DNA of 35,477 nt from Pelargonium cotyledonis. Taxonomy: Eukaryota; Streptophyta; Magnoliopsida; Geraniales; Geraniaceae. Shown piece after piece: positions 18,923 through 31,400 of this stretch. The position numbers and the translations under genes were made by a program. The notes beneath the pieces were generated by a model. It worked only from the letters and a program-made list of their open reading frames with translations, had not been told where the DNA came from and did no database searches. Position 1 is the stretch's first letter; each line of letters opens with the position of its first letter. The stretch is taken from positions 1 to 35,477 of the forward strand of contig JAYMTA010000193.1 in assembly GCA_036897625.1 (NCBI GenBank). Direction: 5' to 3'.

Positions 18923-21900
18923 CTACTGTGGTACTCCTTTCAGAAATCGGTTATAAAAATCCAATGCCTCTCGCGATTTGTATTCAGGAACTGTATGTCC
19001 AGCTCCCTGCCCAGCCACAATTTATCAGAATCAAACATCAACATTCAACACAAAAGAATATATAACAAGCTCAAGCACGAGTAGAAGTTTGCATTTCCCG
19101 ACCTTTATGGTTAGAAAGATGAGGTTGTTCGCGTATCCTTGTGTGTAACTGCAATTTGTAACGGAGATGCATGAGTTTTATGCAGAATTTAGCATAAATG
19201 TTTGGTGTATATAATGATATAAGAAAAAGCCTTATTGAAAGTACCCAGCAACTTGACCGTTGGAATGCCAAGGCCTCCATTCATCAGTAATGTTATATCC
19301 CATCGCTCTTGTCCACGCTTGACTCCCAGTGTACGGGACACACATATCGTGATCCCCATGATCCCCGCTGCAAACAATTATAAAAACGTGTTATCAAAAC
19401 AAGAAATGCTCAGCTTGGTGGAGGCAGCCATGCAATAATATACTTTTAACAGTTATATAATATGTTAATTACACAGTTAGGGTAGGTCATTGCCTACCAT
19501 GGCACACCCCTAGCTATGCTTTGCAAAATAGAGAATAGCATTGAAGTTGGAGATTTACCTGAATATCAGTGCCCGATATCCCTTGGAAGTGAGGTTCTTG
19601 TGGTACTTGATCATGCTCCCAGCGTCTTGATTAAAGTTTATTCTGTCTGTACATAACTCCCACTTTCCAACCACGCTTTCCTATTACATCATAAGGATTG
19701 AGAAATTAATATCGTCTTCTAAACATGGCTTGAACTGTGGAGAGCAATTAAAAAAATCCTTACCGCTTCAGCGTGAATCGCTTTCCTGACTGCTTCACTA
19801 TTGAGCCATGCGGTAGCAACTTCATCGTTCTATAAATGAAATTGATGTCCATAAGACATAAGAACTCAATTAAGCCAAGGCTTGGACAGCACATGAAATG
19901 TGTAAAGCAAGTCCGGATAGTATGTTCTTACGGTGCATGGAACGCTTTTGAGGAGCTGTGGCCAAGTTGGAACGATACCCGCTTTTACATTGGCTCTATG
20001 AGGCCAAGCGCGACCAAAAATTCTTTTTCTCACAGGAAGTGGCCTCTCAGTCTGGCCTAATTGCTTAAAGCTGGATGGTAAACTTATGTTGGTAGCTGCT
20101 TTCTCTTCTTTTTCATGATAGCATGGTTCTAAAATGTCGTATATGTTTAACCTTGCTACCGCCTGAGACAAAAAGCAGAATCAAATTAAAGAACAAGAGT
20201 TTCAAATATCTCTGAAGGATTAAGAAGATATTATTTGAGTTACCAAGTCGACTTTTGTGAGTGCGCTTTCACAACTATCATTTAGTGGTTTGTAGTAGCT
20301 TCCATTGCAAGCATTAATAGCCTCCTGCAGTAGATAGGTCTCGTTAACAGGAAAAACAAGAACAATTTTTATACAAGTGAAACCATAGCAAGGTTCTGAA
20401 ATTTCAAAACTTGTTCAACTTTTGTTGCAGAGAACTTCAAAATCTTTGAACAAGAACATATCCTCGTGCATATAAAGGAACAAAAGTTTGAAGATTCTTA
20501 AACTCCTTTGAAACCTGAAGAACGTTGAGTGAAAATTAATGAATTCAGAACGGTAAATCTTTATCAAAATGTGCTCAACCCACCTGGTACAAGTCATCAG
20601 AGATCAGGCCCATCCCATGAGTAAAAGGAACAAGAGCATTTCAGTCAAACTCTTCATCTGTAACTGCATTTCCCACCAGATATCCCTGTAATAGAGCTTC
20701 AGATTATGGTCGAAAATATATATATACCACGAGTGTTGTTTTCAGATACATACCTTCAAATTTAGAACAGGCTTTACACCAGCATCAATACCTGCGAAAG
20801 ATCAAAAACACGCCATAGATTTTGAATAACATGGGCACCTCAAAATGATATCTAAGTGGGGGTCACAGGGGTGGGTCGCTTTGTCATCAAAATGATAATA
20901 TTATTAACAACACAAACTCAAGAACAATTACCTTTCATTACTTCGTAAGCAAGAGTAGGCACATATACTCCAGCTTACGACTCCAGAAATAAAAAATGGG
21001 TTGGACTGGAACTCTGGATATAGCTCAAACCACTAGATTGCAGAAAGAAAATTTGAATAGTGTAAGTGCTATGTGGAATAAAAGAGAACATCTATAAATA
21101 GAACCAATATGCAAGCCTTCTATCTCTCTTTTCCCATTTTATTTGGTTTTCTTAAAAGAGTACCTTCAGGAGAAAAGTGTGAATCAGAGGCAGTCTTGAG
21201 GTCGCCAGTATTGTAATCTGTTTCATTTTTCGAGTAAGAGAATCCAACACCAGCAGGGGAATCCAAATATATAATGTTGGAAACCTGACATTGGATGCAC
21301 AATAATAACAAAAGGAAAGCATTATCAACATCGCGAATTCATGACATTGATACACAAAAATCTCATATTATTCTGATTTTAATGAAAATCAATTCATAAT
21401 GTCAACCTTGGACCAGCTGTATGGGTTTAGATGCAATTTCGGCAGGCCACCCTTCTTCTTGGCTGCTTCAAAATTGAAGGGTCCTGAATAATATGATGAA
21501 ATGAAATTAATGACCAAAAACTGGGAATTTCAAAAAGCAATCAGATCAAATAGGAAAACAGTACTACATATATAGATGAAAGCTCAGCATTACCAGTTTA
21601 CTATAGCTCAAATCAATTCCATCAAAGTTTTGATAAACAAAGGACTAGCTCTAATCCAGATACAATTCAAAAATGAAAAATCATAGCTCTCTCATCGAGG
21701 ATAATCAAATGTAAATGCAATTGTACATTCTAGTTTAGTACACACTAACTGACATAAAGAACCCCCAACCCAAATGCCTCTTGTTCTGTTCTAATTAAAC
21801 AGCAAACACACTAGAAATACCCAAGAAGACGAAAGAGCTTAGTCAAATTGTTTCATAGACACACTAACAAGTAGATGCTTGAATTCTACAAATAAATGCC

Positions 21901-22422
21901 ATGTACAAGATCAATGATCAGAAATCAATAGTGAAATTTGCAGAAATGAGACATTATGACCAATATGATACCGTGCTCATAAACAAAACCATCAAAGCTG
22001 GAGCAGCCAGGTCCACCGTTGAGCCACAGCACCACAGGATCCTCCTGGGGCTTCCTCTCGGATTGGACAAAATAATAAAACAAATTTCTCCCATGACTTT
22101 GATCAACAGTCACATACCTTCAAAATCACAACCAGTTCATCAATAAAAACAAAGGTTTGATCAATGGGTCGCCAGTAAATAGCACATACCTTCAACTCCA
22201 AGAAAATGGGAAACAAAAGCGCTACATGGAACTGTATGAAATGAACAACTAAAGAATTGGGTTTTTAAGGACATACCCAGAATAGTGTTTTGAAGGAAGA
22301 CTACCGGTGAAGCCAGGAATCTGTGTTATGAGGGCTTTTTGAGGAGCTGAATGGATTGGCATAAAGCACACAAAACGGTAAAACAACACTCTGGTGAAGA
22401 TAATTGGAGTGTTCTTCACCAT
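18923..22422 (-). pseudogene. Serine carboxypeptidase-like, SCPL20 type, copy 2 (disrupted)
   Basis: All 14 exons are recognisable: 22422-22277, 22117-21972, 21483-21407, 21284-21164, 21032-20932, 20791-20754, 20685-20584, 20324-20244, 20162-19932, 19829-19764, 19680-19559, 19367-19245, 19148-19103, 19006-18923. Splice signals are kept. Exon 4 is 121 instead of 123 bases because a GTGTGT run (plus strand, about 21177) is two bases shorter. Exon 5 is 101 instead of 103 bases because CT is lost near 20982, destroying the GESYAG nucleophile motif. In exon 7 the codon matching GGA in copy 3 is TGA (20641-20643). Exon 12 has an in-frame 9-base duplication giving GDHGDHD, and exon 9 lacks six bases. 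The signal peptide, NGGPGCSS and GAGHTVPE regions are still well conserved, so inactivation looks recent. It could still be transcribed. Confidence 0.9.
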
Positions 22423-22974
22423 GGTGATAATGGACATGAATGAACAGGAGTTCCTCAAGGTACTGTATGGGAATTTGGAGTGAAGGGGGTGATTTTTTGA
22501 AGCTTTTCACTTCAAGTTGGCTTATGTTATAAGACAGAGAGCACAACAGCCCATAAATAATGATGAGCTTATTACCTCTTTCTCTTATATCATACAAAAC
22601 TTAGAATAGGACTAAAATAAATGAGATTTTATCCCTCATTATCTTCCTTGATAATTTGTAAGTTGTGACTGATTACCAATGCAGATTTATATCATTTTTG
22701 GTATTATACTAATATTATTGTTTCACTATTTCAATTATATGGTGTGGTGTAAATGACCCAAACAAGAGAGATTCATGATTCTAGTTTATGTACAAGGATC
22801 ATATTAAATTTTGCATAACAAGAATATTTCAACAATTATACCAAATCATTTTTTTAACATAACTGAAATGATAGTCAGATACCATAATAAAAATTTAGTA
22901 GATTTCGGTCTTGGGGATTCAAAAATCAAAACTGATGAGAAAATATGAGTAATAAATTCAGACACGGGAATGAG
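22423..22974. other. SCPL copy 2 upstream region
   Basis: It aligns with 17227-17849 upstream of copy 1. Former promoter of copy 2 running into the intron-1 flank of relic B. No coding frame. Confidence 0.55.
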
Positions 22975-23390
22975 AATTTCTTCAAGTTTTCATTTTCTTT
23001 CTACATTTTCTCAGCAGCCAAAGGCCCATATCAACAATTACTTCGATTATGAAAATGATAAATCAGTGCAAAACAAAATAATCAAAATTAAACCAATTCA
23101 GTTCATATTTCATAATGCTAGTCTTAATGAATAAATTTCACGCAAAATTTCAAAATTTATCCTCTCGATTTTCCCACAAACCAAACAGCCAAGAATGAAA
23201 TCATATTGAGGAAGAGAGTCAAGAGAGTACTCACAGATGAGCAATGATTTTTCGAATCTCCAAAAGTAAAGAAGCAGACGGGCCATACGAGGATCTGGTT
23301 GCTGGTGGTGCAGAAACGCCGCCGCCGCCGCCACAAGTATAGAGGCCGAGCCGCCATGTTCACCACTGTCCGCAACTGAGAATCAGAGTG
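22975..23390 (-). pseudogene. PARN-like exon-1 relic B with intron-1 flank
   Basis: The minus strand from about 23357 repeats the PARN-like N-terminus (Met, AARPLYL, RRRRFCTTSNQ) and then jumps from the position of PVWPV to that of LTFRDSK (seen as TTTTGGAGATTCG). Most of exon 1, including the former catalytic motif, is deleted. A donor-like GTGAGT follows at about 23234. The flank to about 22975 matches one unit of PARN-like intron 1. It shares with relic A the GTGGTGAACATGG start context, which the intact gene lacks, so the two relics are sister copies. Confidence 0.85.
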
Positions 23391-23771
23391 AATTGGGTAG
23401 AGACTTGAATATGGTATTGGTTTCTGCTTTCACTAAAACGACATGTCGCAATGAATTTTAATATTTGCAATGTACCATTAAATGTGCATTTTTTTTTTTT
23501 TTATCTTATATGAATATATTTCGAGTTTGCTAAAAAATGTCTTTGGGTTGAGTGATCTCCAAGCAACTATATACACAAGCAAAACCTTCCACCAATAATA
23601 GATTCAACACAAGATGCAAAAGAGCAACTCAAATTATTCTCTTTTCATTTCCACACATAATATAATTTGATCGGTAAGAAAGTTGCAATCCAATTTCACA
23701 TCTACATCTTTTTCTTTATAAACAATAAAATCCAAACTTTCACTTTCTTGTTCTTCAGTCACGAGTTTCTT
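23391..23771. other. Relic B promoter side and SCPL copy 3 downstream region
   Basis: It matches 18441-18922 and keeps the CTAAAACGACATGTCGC promoter segment of the PARN-like gene at about 23434. No coding frame. Confidence 0.5.
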
Positions 23772-26700
23772 CTACTGTGGTTGTCCTCCCAGAAATCGGG
23801 TATACAAATCCAACGCCTCTCGCGGTTTGTATTCAGGAACTGTATGTCCAGCTCCCTGCACAGCCACAATTTATCAGAATCAATAACATATCAACATTCA
23901 ACACAAAAGAATAACAAGCTCAAACATGAGTTGAAATTTGCATTTCCCGACCTTTATGGTTAGAAAGATGAGGTTGTTCGCGTACCCTTGTGTGTAACTG
24001 CAATTTGTAATGGAGATGCATGAGTTTTATGCAAAAATGTTCGGTATATATAATGATATAAGAAAAAAGCCATATCGATAGTACCCAGCAACTTGACCGT
24101 TGGATTGCCAAGGCCTCCATTCATCAGTAATGTTATATCCCATCGCTCTTGTCCACGCTTGACTCCCAGTGTACGGGACACACATATCATGATCCCCGCT
24201 GCAAACAATTATAAAAACGTGTTATCAAGATCAACAAGAAAACTGCTCTGCTTACTTACACAGTTAGGGTGGGCCAATGCCAAAATAGCAAATAGCATTG
24301 AAGTTGGAGATTTACCTGAATATCAGTGCCCGATATCCCTTGGAAGTGAGGTTCTTGTGGTACGTGATCATGCTCCCAGCGTCATGGTTGAAGTATATTC
24401 TGTCTGTACATAATTCCCACTTTCCTACCACGCTTTCCTATTACGTCGTAAGGATTCTGAAATTAAAATCGACTTCTACACATGGATTGAACTATGAAGA
24501 ACAATAAATAAATAAAAAATCTTTACCGCTTCAGCATGAATCGCTTTCCTGACTGCTTCACTATTGAGCCATGTGGTAGCAACTTCATCGTCCTATAAAT
24601 GAAATGTCCATTAGACATAAGAACTCGATTAGGCCATGGTTTAGACAGCACATGAAATGTGTAAAGCAAGTCCGGGTAGTATGTTCTTACAGTGCATGGA
24701 ACACTGTTGCTACTGAGGAGCTGTGGCCAAGTTGGAACAAAACCCGCTTTTACATTGGCTCTATAAGGCCAAGCGCGACCAAACATTCTTTTTCTCACAG
24801 GAAGTGGCCTCTCAGTCTGGCCTAATTGCTGAAAGCTAGATGGTAACCTTATGTTGGTAGCTGCTTTCTCTTCTTTTTCATGATAGCATGGTTCTAAAAT
24901 GTCGTATATGTTTAAGCCTGCTACCGCCTGAGACAAAAACCATAATGAATCAAATTGAAGAACAGTTTCAAATTATTTCCGAAGGATTGAAAAGATATTA
25001 TTTGAGTTACCATTTCGACTTTTGTGAGCATGCTTTCACAACTTGCAGTGAGTGGTTTATAGTAGTTTCCATTGCAAGCAGTAATAGCCTCCTGCAGTAG
25101 ACAGGACTCGTTAACTAGGAAAACCAAGAACAATTTTTAAACATGTGGAACCGTAGCAAGGGAACATCAAAATCTTTGGACAAGAACATATCCTAGTGCA
25201 TATAAAGAAACAAAAGTTTGAGATTCTTAAAATCCTTGGAAACCTGAAGAACGTTGAGTGTAAATGAATTCATAACGGTACATATTTATCAAAACGGGAA
25301 GCTCACGCTCAACACACCTGGTATAAGTCATCAGAGATCAGGCCCATCCCGTGAGTAAAAGGAACAAGAGCATTTCCGTCAAACTCTTCATCCGTAACTC
25401 CATTTCCCACCAGATAACCCTGTAATAGAACTTCAGATTGTGGTCGGAAAAATATATACCACGAGTGCTGTTTTAGATACATACCTTGAAATTTAGAACA
25501 GGCTTCACACCAGCATCAATACCTGCGAAAGATCCAAAACACGCCTTATATTTTGAATAACATGGGCACCTCAGAACGACATCTAAGTGGACATCACGGT
25601 GATGGGTTACTAATACTAATGCAAACACGAACAATTTACCTTTCATTACTTCATAAGCAAGAGTGGGAACATATACTCCGGCATATGACTCTCCAGCAAT
25701 AAAAAACGGGTTTGACAGGAACTCGGGATACAGCTCAAACCACTGGTTTACAGTAAGAAAAATTAGTATAAAATGTAACTACTATAGATAGAGCAAATAT
25801 GTGAGCCTTCTAATTTAATCTCTTTTTCCCCGTATATTGTTTTTCCATAAAATAGTACCTTCAGGAGAAAAGTGTGTGAATCAAAGGCAGTCTTGAGGTC
25901 ACCAGTTATGTAATCTGATTCATTTTTTGAGTAAGAGAATCCAACACCAGCAGGGGAATCCAAGTATATAATATTCGAAATCTGACATTCGGAGCACAAT
26001 AATAACAAAAGGAAATCATTATCAATGTCGGTAATTCATAAAATCGATAGATTTGATTCTTAATTTAATTCAAATCAATGCATAATTCAAACCTTGGACC
26101 AGCTGTAGTTATTTAGATGCATATTTGGCAGGCCACCCTTCTCCTTTGCAGCTTCAAAATTGAATGGTCCTGCATTATACAATGAAACCAATGATAAAAA
26201 AATTGGGAAATTTGGAAAAACAAACAGATATAAGTACAGCTTTACTACCCAAAAAACTACATGTAAATGTGATCGAACCATTCTAGTTGAGTACACAAAA
26301 ACCAAAATAAAGAACCTCAACCCAAATGCCTCTTGTTCTACACTACAATACCGAAGTAGATGCATGAATTCTACAAATTAATGGTCGTACGAGAATTCAA
26401 TTAATGATACTACAATATAGCTTCACAAAACCATTTCTGAAATTTGCAGAAATGAGACATTTTGACCAATTTGATACCGTGCTCGTAGACAAAACCATCA
26501 AAGCTGGAGCAGCCAGGTCCACCGTTGAGCCACAGCACCACTGGATCCTCCTGTGGCTTTCTCTCGGATTGGGCAAAATAATAGAACAAATTTCTCCCAT
26601 GACTTTGATCAACAGTCACATACCTTCAAAACCCCAAACCCACCAAAATCACAAACAGTTCATATCAGTAAAGACAAAAGCATAAAACCAAAAAATCAAA

Positions 26701-27176
26701 ACTAGAAGAGACCCTTCTCAATTATCATGTGTTAGATCAATGGGTCACCAACAATAAACACATTCCTAAAGCTCCAAGGAAATGGGAAACAAAAGCAATA
26801 CACAGTACTATATCAAATGAGCAACAAATGAATTGGGATTTTCAAGACAATATCAAACAAAAAATCACAACTTGAATAAGACCCTTTTCAATTCTCAAGT
26901 GTTTGATCAATGGGTCACCAGCAATTAGCACATAACTACAGCTCCCAGAAAATGGGAAACAAAAGCAATACACAGTACTATATATGAAATGAACAACAAA
27001 AGAATTGGGGTTTTCAAGACATACCCAGAATAGTGCTTTGAAGGAAGACTGCCAGTGAAGCCAGGAATCTGAGTTATGAGGGCATTTTGAGGAGCTGATT
27101 GGGTCAGCACAAAGCACAAGAAAAGGTAAAAGACCACAGTACTGGTGAAGAAAAAAGGAGGAGTGTTCTTGACCAT
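23772..27176 (-). CDS. SCPL20: Serine carboxypeptidase-like protein, SCPL20 type, copy 3
   Basis: Fourteen exons: 27176-27025, 26623-26478, 26169-26093, 25981-25859, 25742-25640, 25522-25485, 25419-25318, 25091-25011, 24927-24691, 24592-24527, 24437-24316, 24198-24085, 23997-23952, 23855-23772. They join in frame to 496 residues with the same intron phases as copies 1 and 2. A signal peptide ([20 protein letters not shown]) is followed by the mature start [12 protein letters not shown]. The catalytic set is complete: [15 protein letters not shown] (Ser185), [11 protein letters not shown] (Asp420) and GAGHTVPE (His473). The predicted product is a secreted or vacuolar carboxypeptidase. The Met at 27176 has the context GACCATGGT reversed onto the minus strand and matches copies 1 and 2; an in-frame Met at 27215 would add 13 residues. 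It is the outermost copy, and homology to the other units ends about 27420. It has two extra residues in the signal peptide and two fewer in exon 11 than copy 1. Confidence 0.93.
26709..27022. repeat. Duplicated block in intron 1 of SCPL copy 3
   Basis: Two copies of about 142 bases, 26709-26850 and 26879-27022, with a period of 170. They share TTTGATCAATGGGTCACCA-like and AATGGGAAACAAAAGCAATA segments and the end TTTTCAAGACA. The second copy abuts the exon 1 donor. Copies 1 and 2 of the gene have only one such block. Confidence 0.85.
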
Positions 27177-28442
27177 GGTGATGGTGGTGGACATGAATGA
27201 ATTGGAGCTCCTCAAGGCACTGTGATAGGGAGATTGGAGTGAAGAGAAAGGCTCTTAAAAGGTTTTCATGAGTGGGCTAATTTTATAAGCAACTGTATTG
27301 GCAACTTGTTTGATTATACTTGCTTACAAGGTAAGAGAACACAAATACATAGCACATAAATAATGATGTGCTTGTTATCTTTTTCTAGTACTTTTTTAAA
27401 AATAACATAAAATAGGACTTGTTTAAATCATACAAATAACAAGATATTTTTTTTATTTGTCATGTTGTTAGAAGAGTTAAGGACAGTTTGGTTAGCGTTG
27501 TATGTTTATTTTTATATTTTGAAAGGTACGTTTTATAACAAATACAGTTGTTTTAAGGTAGGTAGATTACAAAAGAACCATTCGTTCCATCATAACATGA
27601 TTAGAAAAAATGTAAAATTAACAGATACAACACATTTTAATTCGATGAAGCTTCAAACGACATATGTTATCCTAAAGTTTGGCGAGTGTCGTTAGTATAT
27701 CGTATTTTTTTTAAATCGAATGATAAAATGTGGATAAATTAGTCAATTTGTATGGTCGAACTAATTGAATCATTCAACCTACCGGATCATCCTCAAATCA
27801 ATGTTTTAAACTATGGGCTAGAGTGTTAAGCTCAAAATGCTTGCATAGCAAACAATGTTTATGACTTGAGAGAGAACAATGGGGCACATGAAACGTGTGT
27901 GGAAGTTGTGAAGAAGTAGCTGTCTTAAAGAGACAACCTTACGTCAAGTCAAGTGAAACATTATGGTATCTGTTAATGATGTGTTACTTCACATCTTCAT
28001 GTGACCTTGTGTTGCTTCTTCATGTTTTTGTTTTTAGCATACCAATCTGGCTTTTCCACTCATTTCACCTTTAACTGAAATAAAGCTACAACCCACATTC
28101 CATTATACTGTAGTTAGTGACTTAGTTCTTTTTTAGGAACTCACGAGTCTCGTGGTTGTGTTTGTGGCCACTCAGCCCATGAATCACTCTCCTGAGTGCA
28201 CATTCCTATTACTTTTTCCACATTTCCTGAATATGATTGACTGTCCCTCTTCGCTTTTCCGCTAAAAATAAGGTATCGGGTTTGAATCTTGAACACGGAA
28301 ACAAAAGAACAATAGTACATTCAATGATACAATCTTTACAGTTACATTTTGTAACACAGATATCATATTTTCCCATGGAATCGTACAGGGAAAATGTTCT
28401 GTTGCGGGCTATTTGACTTAATTTGTATCGACTTTGTTACTA
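27177..28442. other. SCPL copy 3 promoter and SKU5-similar 3' region
   Basis: About 27177-27420 aligns with the upstream region of SCPL copy 1 and marks the right edge of the duplicated array. From 27420 to 28442 the sequence is unique and AT-rich with no protein-like frame. The last part should be the 3' UTR of the SKU5-similar gene. Confidence 0.5.
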
Positions 28443-31400
28443 CTACAAGGTAAATGTTCCAAACAAGGCTATGAGTATTGTAACCAAAATTGTTCTGCTC
28501 GGTCTGGAATCGGGTGATGCACTAGAAAATCTAAATCTTTGAGCCTGGTCTCTGCAGAAGAGAGAAATAGTAAGTATTAAGTAGACATGTTCAGTCTTGA
28601 TCAAGAAAATATTACTGTTTCCGGTATTGCAGTCAACATTTCTTGATATGAATGACACTCGTGTTGTGAAAGTTTATGCCAATTCTAAAAGTAAAAGTTC
28701 GATCAGAATATCTTACTTCTGTAAGGATGAAAGAAAACCACAGTATATGGTGTTCTCGGGCAGAAGAGCCTCAGACTGGTCAATCTCGGGATTTATAACG
28801 CTCACGTAAGTTTCCTGGCCCAGATACCACGAGTCAAGATTCTGTGCTCGGAGGTTCCAAATACCGGCACTGTCAAGAGAAACTAGAATCGCCGTCCAAG
28901 CCCCAGGGAAAACCTTTAACGGTAAGAAGCAAGGATTTTTAGTTGTCAATAAATAAGCAACAAAAAAACAGAAGTTTCTCAATGTATAAATGCCCGTTCG
29001 TGCATGGTCATTATCCATCAATAGTTTATAGTACTCTACTCTACCATTTTATATTCCACAATACACTCTTAATACCCTTTACTTTCATTTTTGTTTTAGC
29101 GTCTTTACCATTCTCTTAACAATTTGTTTCTTCAGAAAGAAAAAACGAACGAATTAGGTTTGAGATTATATAGAAAGGAAAACCTGTGTAGTGCAGCGAG
29201 CAACACCATCCCACTTGTTGTAGGTGACTCTGCTATTTTCCGTCCATACTCCAAAATCCATTCTACATAAAGAAAAGAAAAAAGGTTATTGTTGAACTCA
29301 TGCTTCCGAATATTGAGTTTCACAAGTTAGAAATACAACATATAATGACGTCAAATTTGAAAACTCACCCTACAACAAAGAATGCATAGCCATCCAAATG
29401 GTAGCTTTGAACGGTGGTGTCATTATTTTGAAAGATGATTTCAATGAAACCTTTGAAAGTAGCATTAATAAGAGACGTGTCGAGCTTTGGAGGCCTGTTC
29501 ATCAGTTTATTTGGAAAATCAACCTTGTATATCCCAGGAATTTTGAATTGTTGGGCAAGCTTAAGAGGTGTTGGAGGTGGTAAGTACGAAATACCATTGA
29601 GGGTAGTGCGCCACTTCCCATCTATTTGCTCCACGGGTCTATTAAGAATCACGTATACATCCGTCACAGTAATCTCACCGTATTTAAAAGAACCCTGTGG
29701 GTTAGGACGAGCAGCACCAGCAGAGACATTCCATCTACATATGCAACAACCACAACAAAATATGTAAGCAAAGGTCAGCATCAATCAGAGCTAGAAACCA
29801 CAACGAATGCAAATTTAACAACCTTATGGATCTCGCTTGATTCATTGAGAAAGAAGTATCATATTCACTGGGAAGTTCGGGAAGAGAGCCCGAGACAGGT
29901 CCCTGAGAATTAGAGTAGCGCAATATAGCAACTCCGGAGGCAATAGTCGAAGGGGATGAACTGACAAACCGAGAACTGGCAACAATGTAGTAATCGCTGC
30001 TGGCATTTTGATCCATTGTCACCAAAAATGAGTACGACTGACCCACATGAATATCCATGTTCCCGTAGTTCTGTTGTACTGTATATGATCCCTCAGTCTC
30101 CACCAATAGTAAGTTATGGTTTTGTATTCTAAAATTCAAGCTAGTTGAGATGCCAACATTGTGCACCCGGAAGCGATATGTTTTTCCTGTTTCAGATAAT
30201 AGTGTATCAATGAAATACGAAAGTAGAGTAAAAGATAACTGCATATGCATTGAGACCAATGCAAGAACTCCACAATAAGAAGTGCACGGTTACAGCTCAA
30301 AAGCTTGCTCTATTTTCACATGACGTCCAAAACCATACATGAAAAGTTACCCGAAAAAAGAAAATTAACGACTCTCACATACGCATCCAAGAAAATGTTA
30401 CCTGGTTCAACATTTATTGTCTGGTAAGCAATGCCATCTGGAACAGCTGCCTGATCATAACGATAAGGACCCAATCCATTTATTACAATGCCATCCGGAG
30501 ATCCGAGATCTTTTCCGCTCTCAATATTTTTCCTTAGTTCCTGTTTCCCAATAAGCATTGGTTAGTAACCTAAATGTCCAACAAAAACTGCTAACTCTAA
30601 TTATAAGCAGTGAGCCAAACAAGATCCACACTGACCTTATGGCTCTTACTATACCAATCACTTATAAAAAGTACAATGTCCCCATCTGGCACCGTAAAGG
30701 GAAGCGGAATAACATCTCTGTTATTTATAATGATCCCGCCATACCCACCGGCAGCTCTCTGGAAACTTAGGGAAGGGAAGTAAAAGAAACTCCCAATCTG
30801 ATCTTTGACCTGAAACTGATACGTCCAATTCCAACCCGCAGGAATTGGACAATTAGTTCCTAAAACACCATCTTGCCAAGAGTTCTTTCTATGTTGTATG
30901 CCATTCCTGCATTACCATAATTAATAAACTTTTCATCTAACACCACAATTTTGGACTATTTCATTTGTCTTCGACAACATATCACGTATAACATGTATCA
31001 TACCATGTGAGAAGCATTGGCTCGTCAAGGTCATTCTTGACGTTGATCACAACATTCCAATTTGTGGTGACATTGAGATTTGGTCCTGGAAATTTCCCAT
31101 TAATCCCAATCACCTGTAATAATTTGTTGAAGACCAAATATTATGATTAAACCAGAACCTAAATTTTGTATTAATCATGTACCAGGGAACCAAACTATGG
31201 CCAACAATAGCACTTCCTAAAATGAATTTTGGCAAGGTCCCCTTCTAGATATGCCAAAGATTGTTTGGTAACACTATTGAAAGTGCAAGAAGCTGGAAGA
31301 AGTTGATCAAAAAAGTTAGTTATGTTCTATAAATTGACGACAACCACCAAGTTCGGGAAGGATTGATGTGGTTCCTCTAAGCCTAGGGCACCAAATTACT

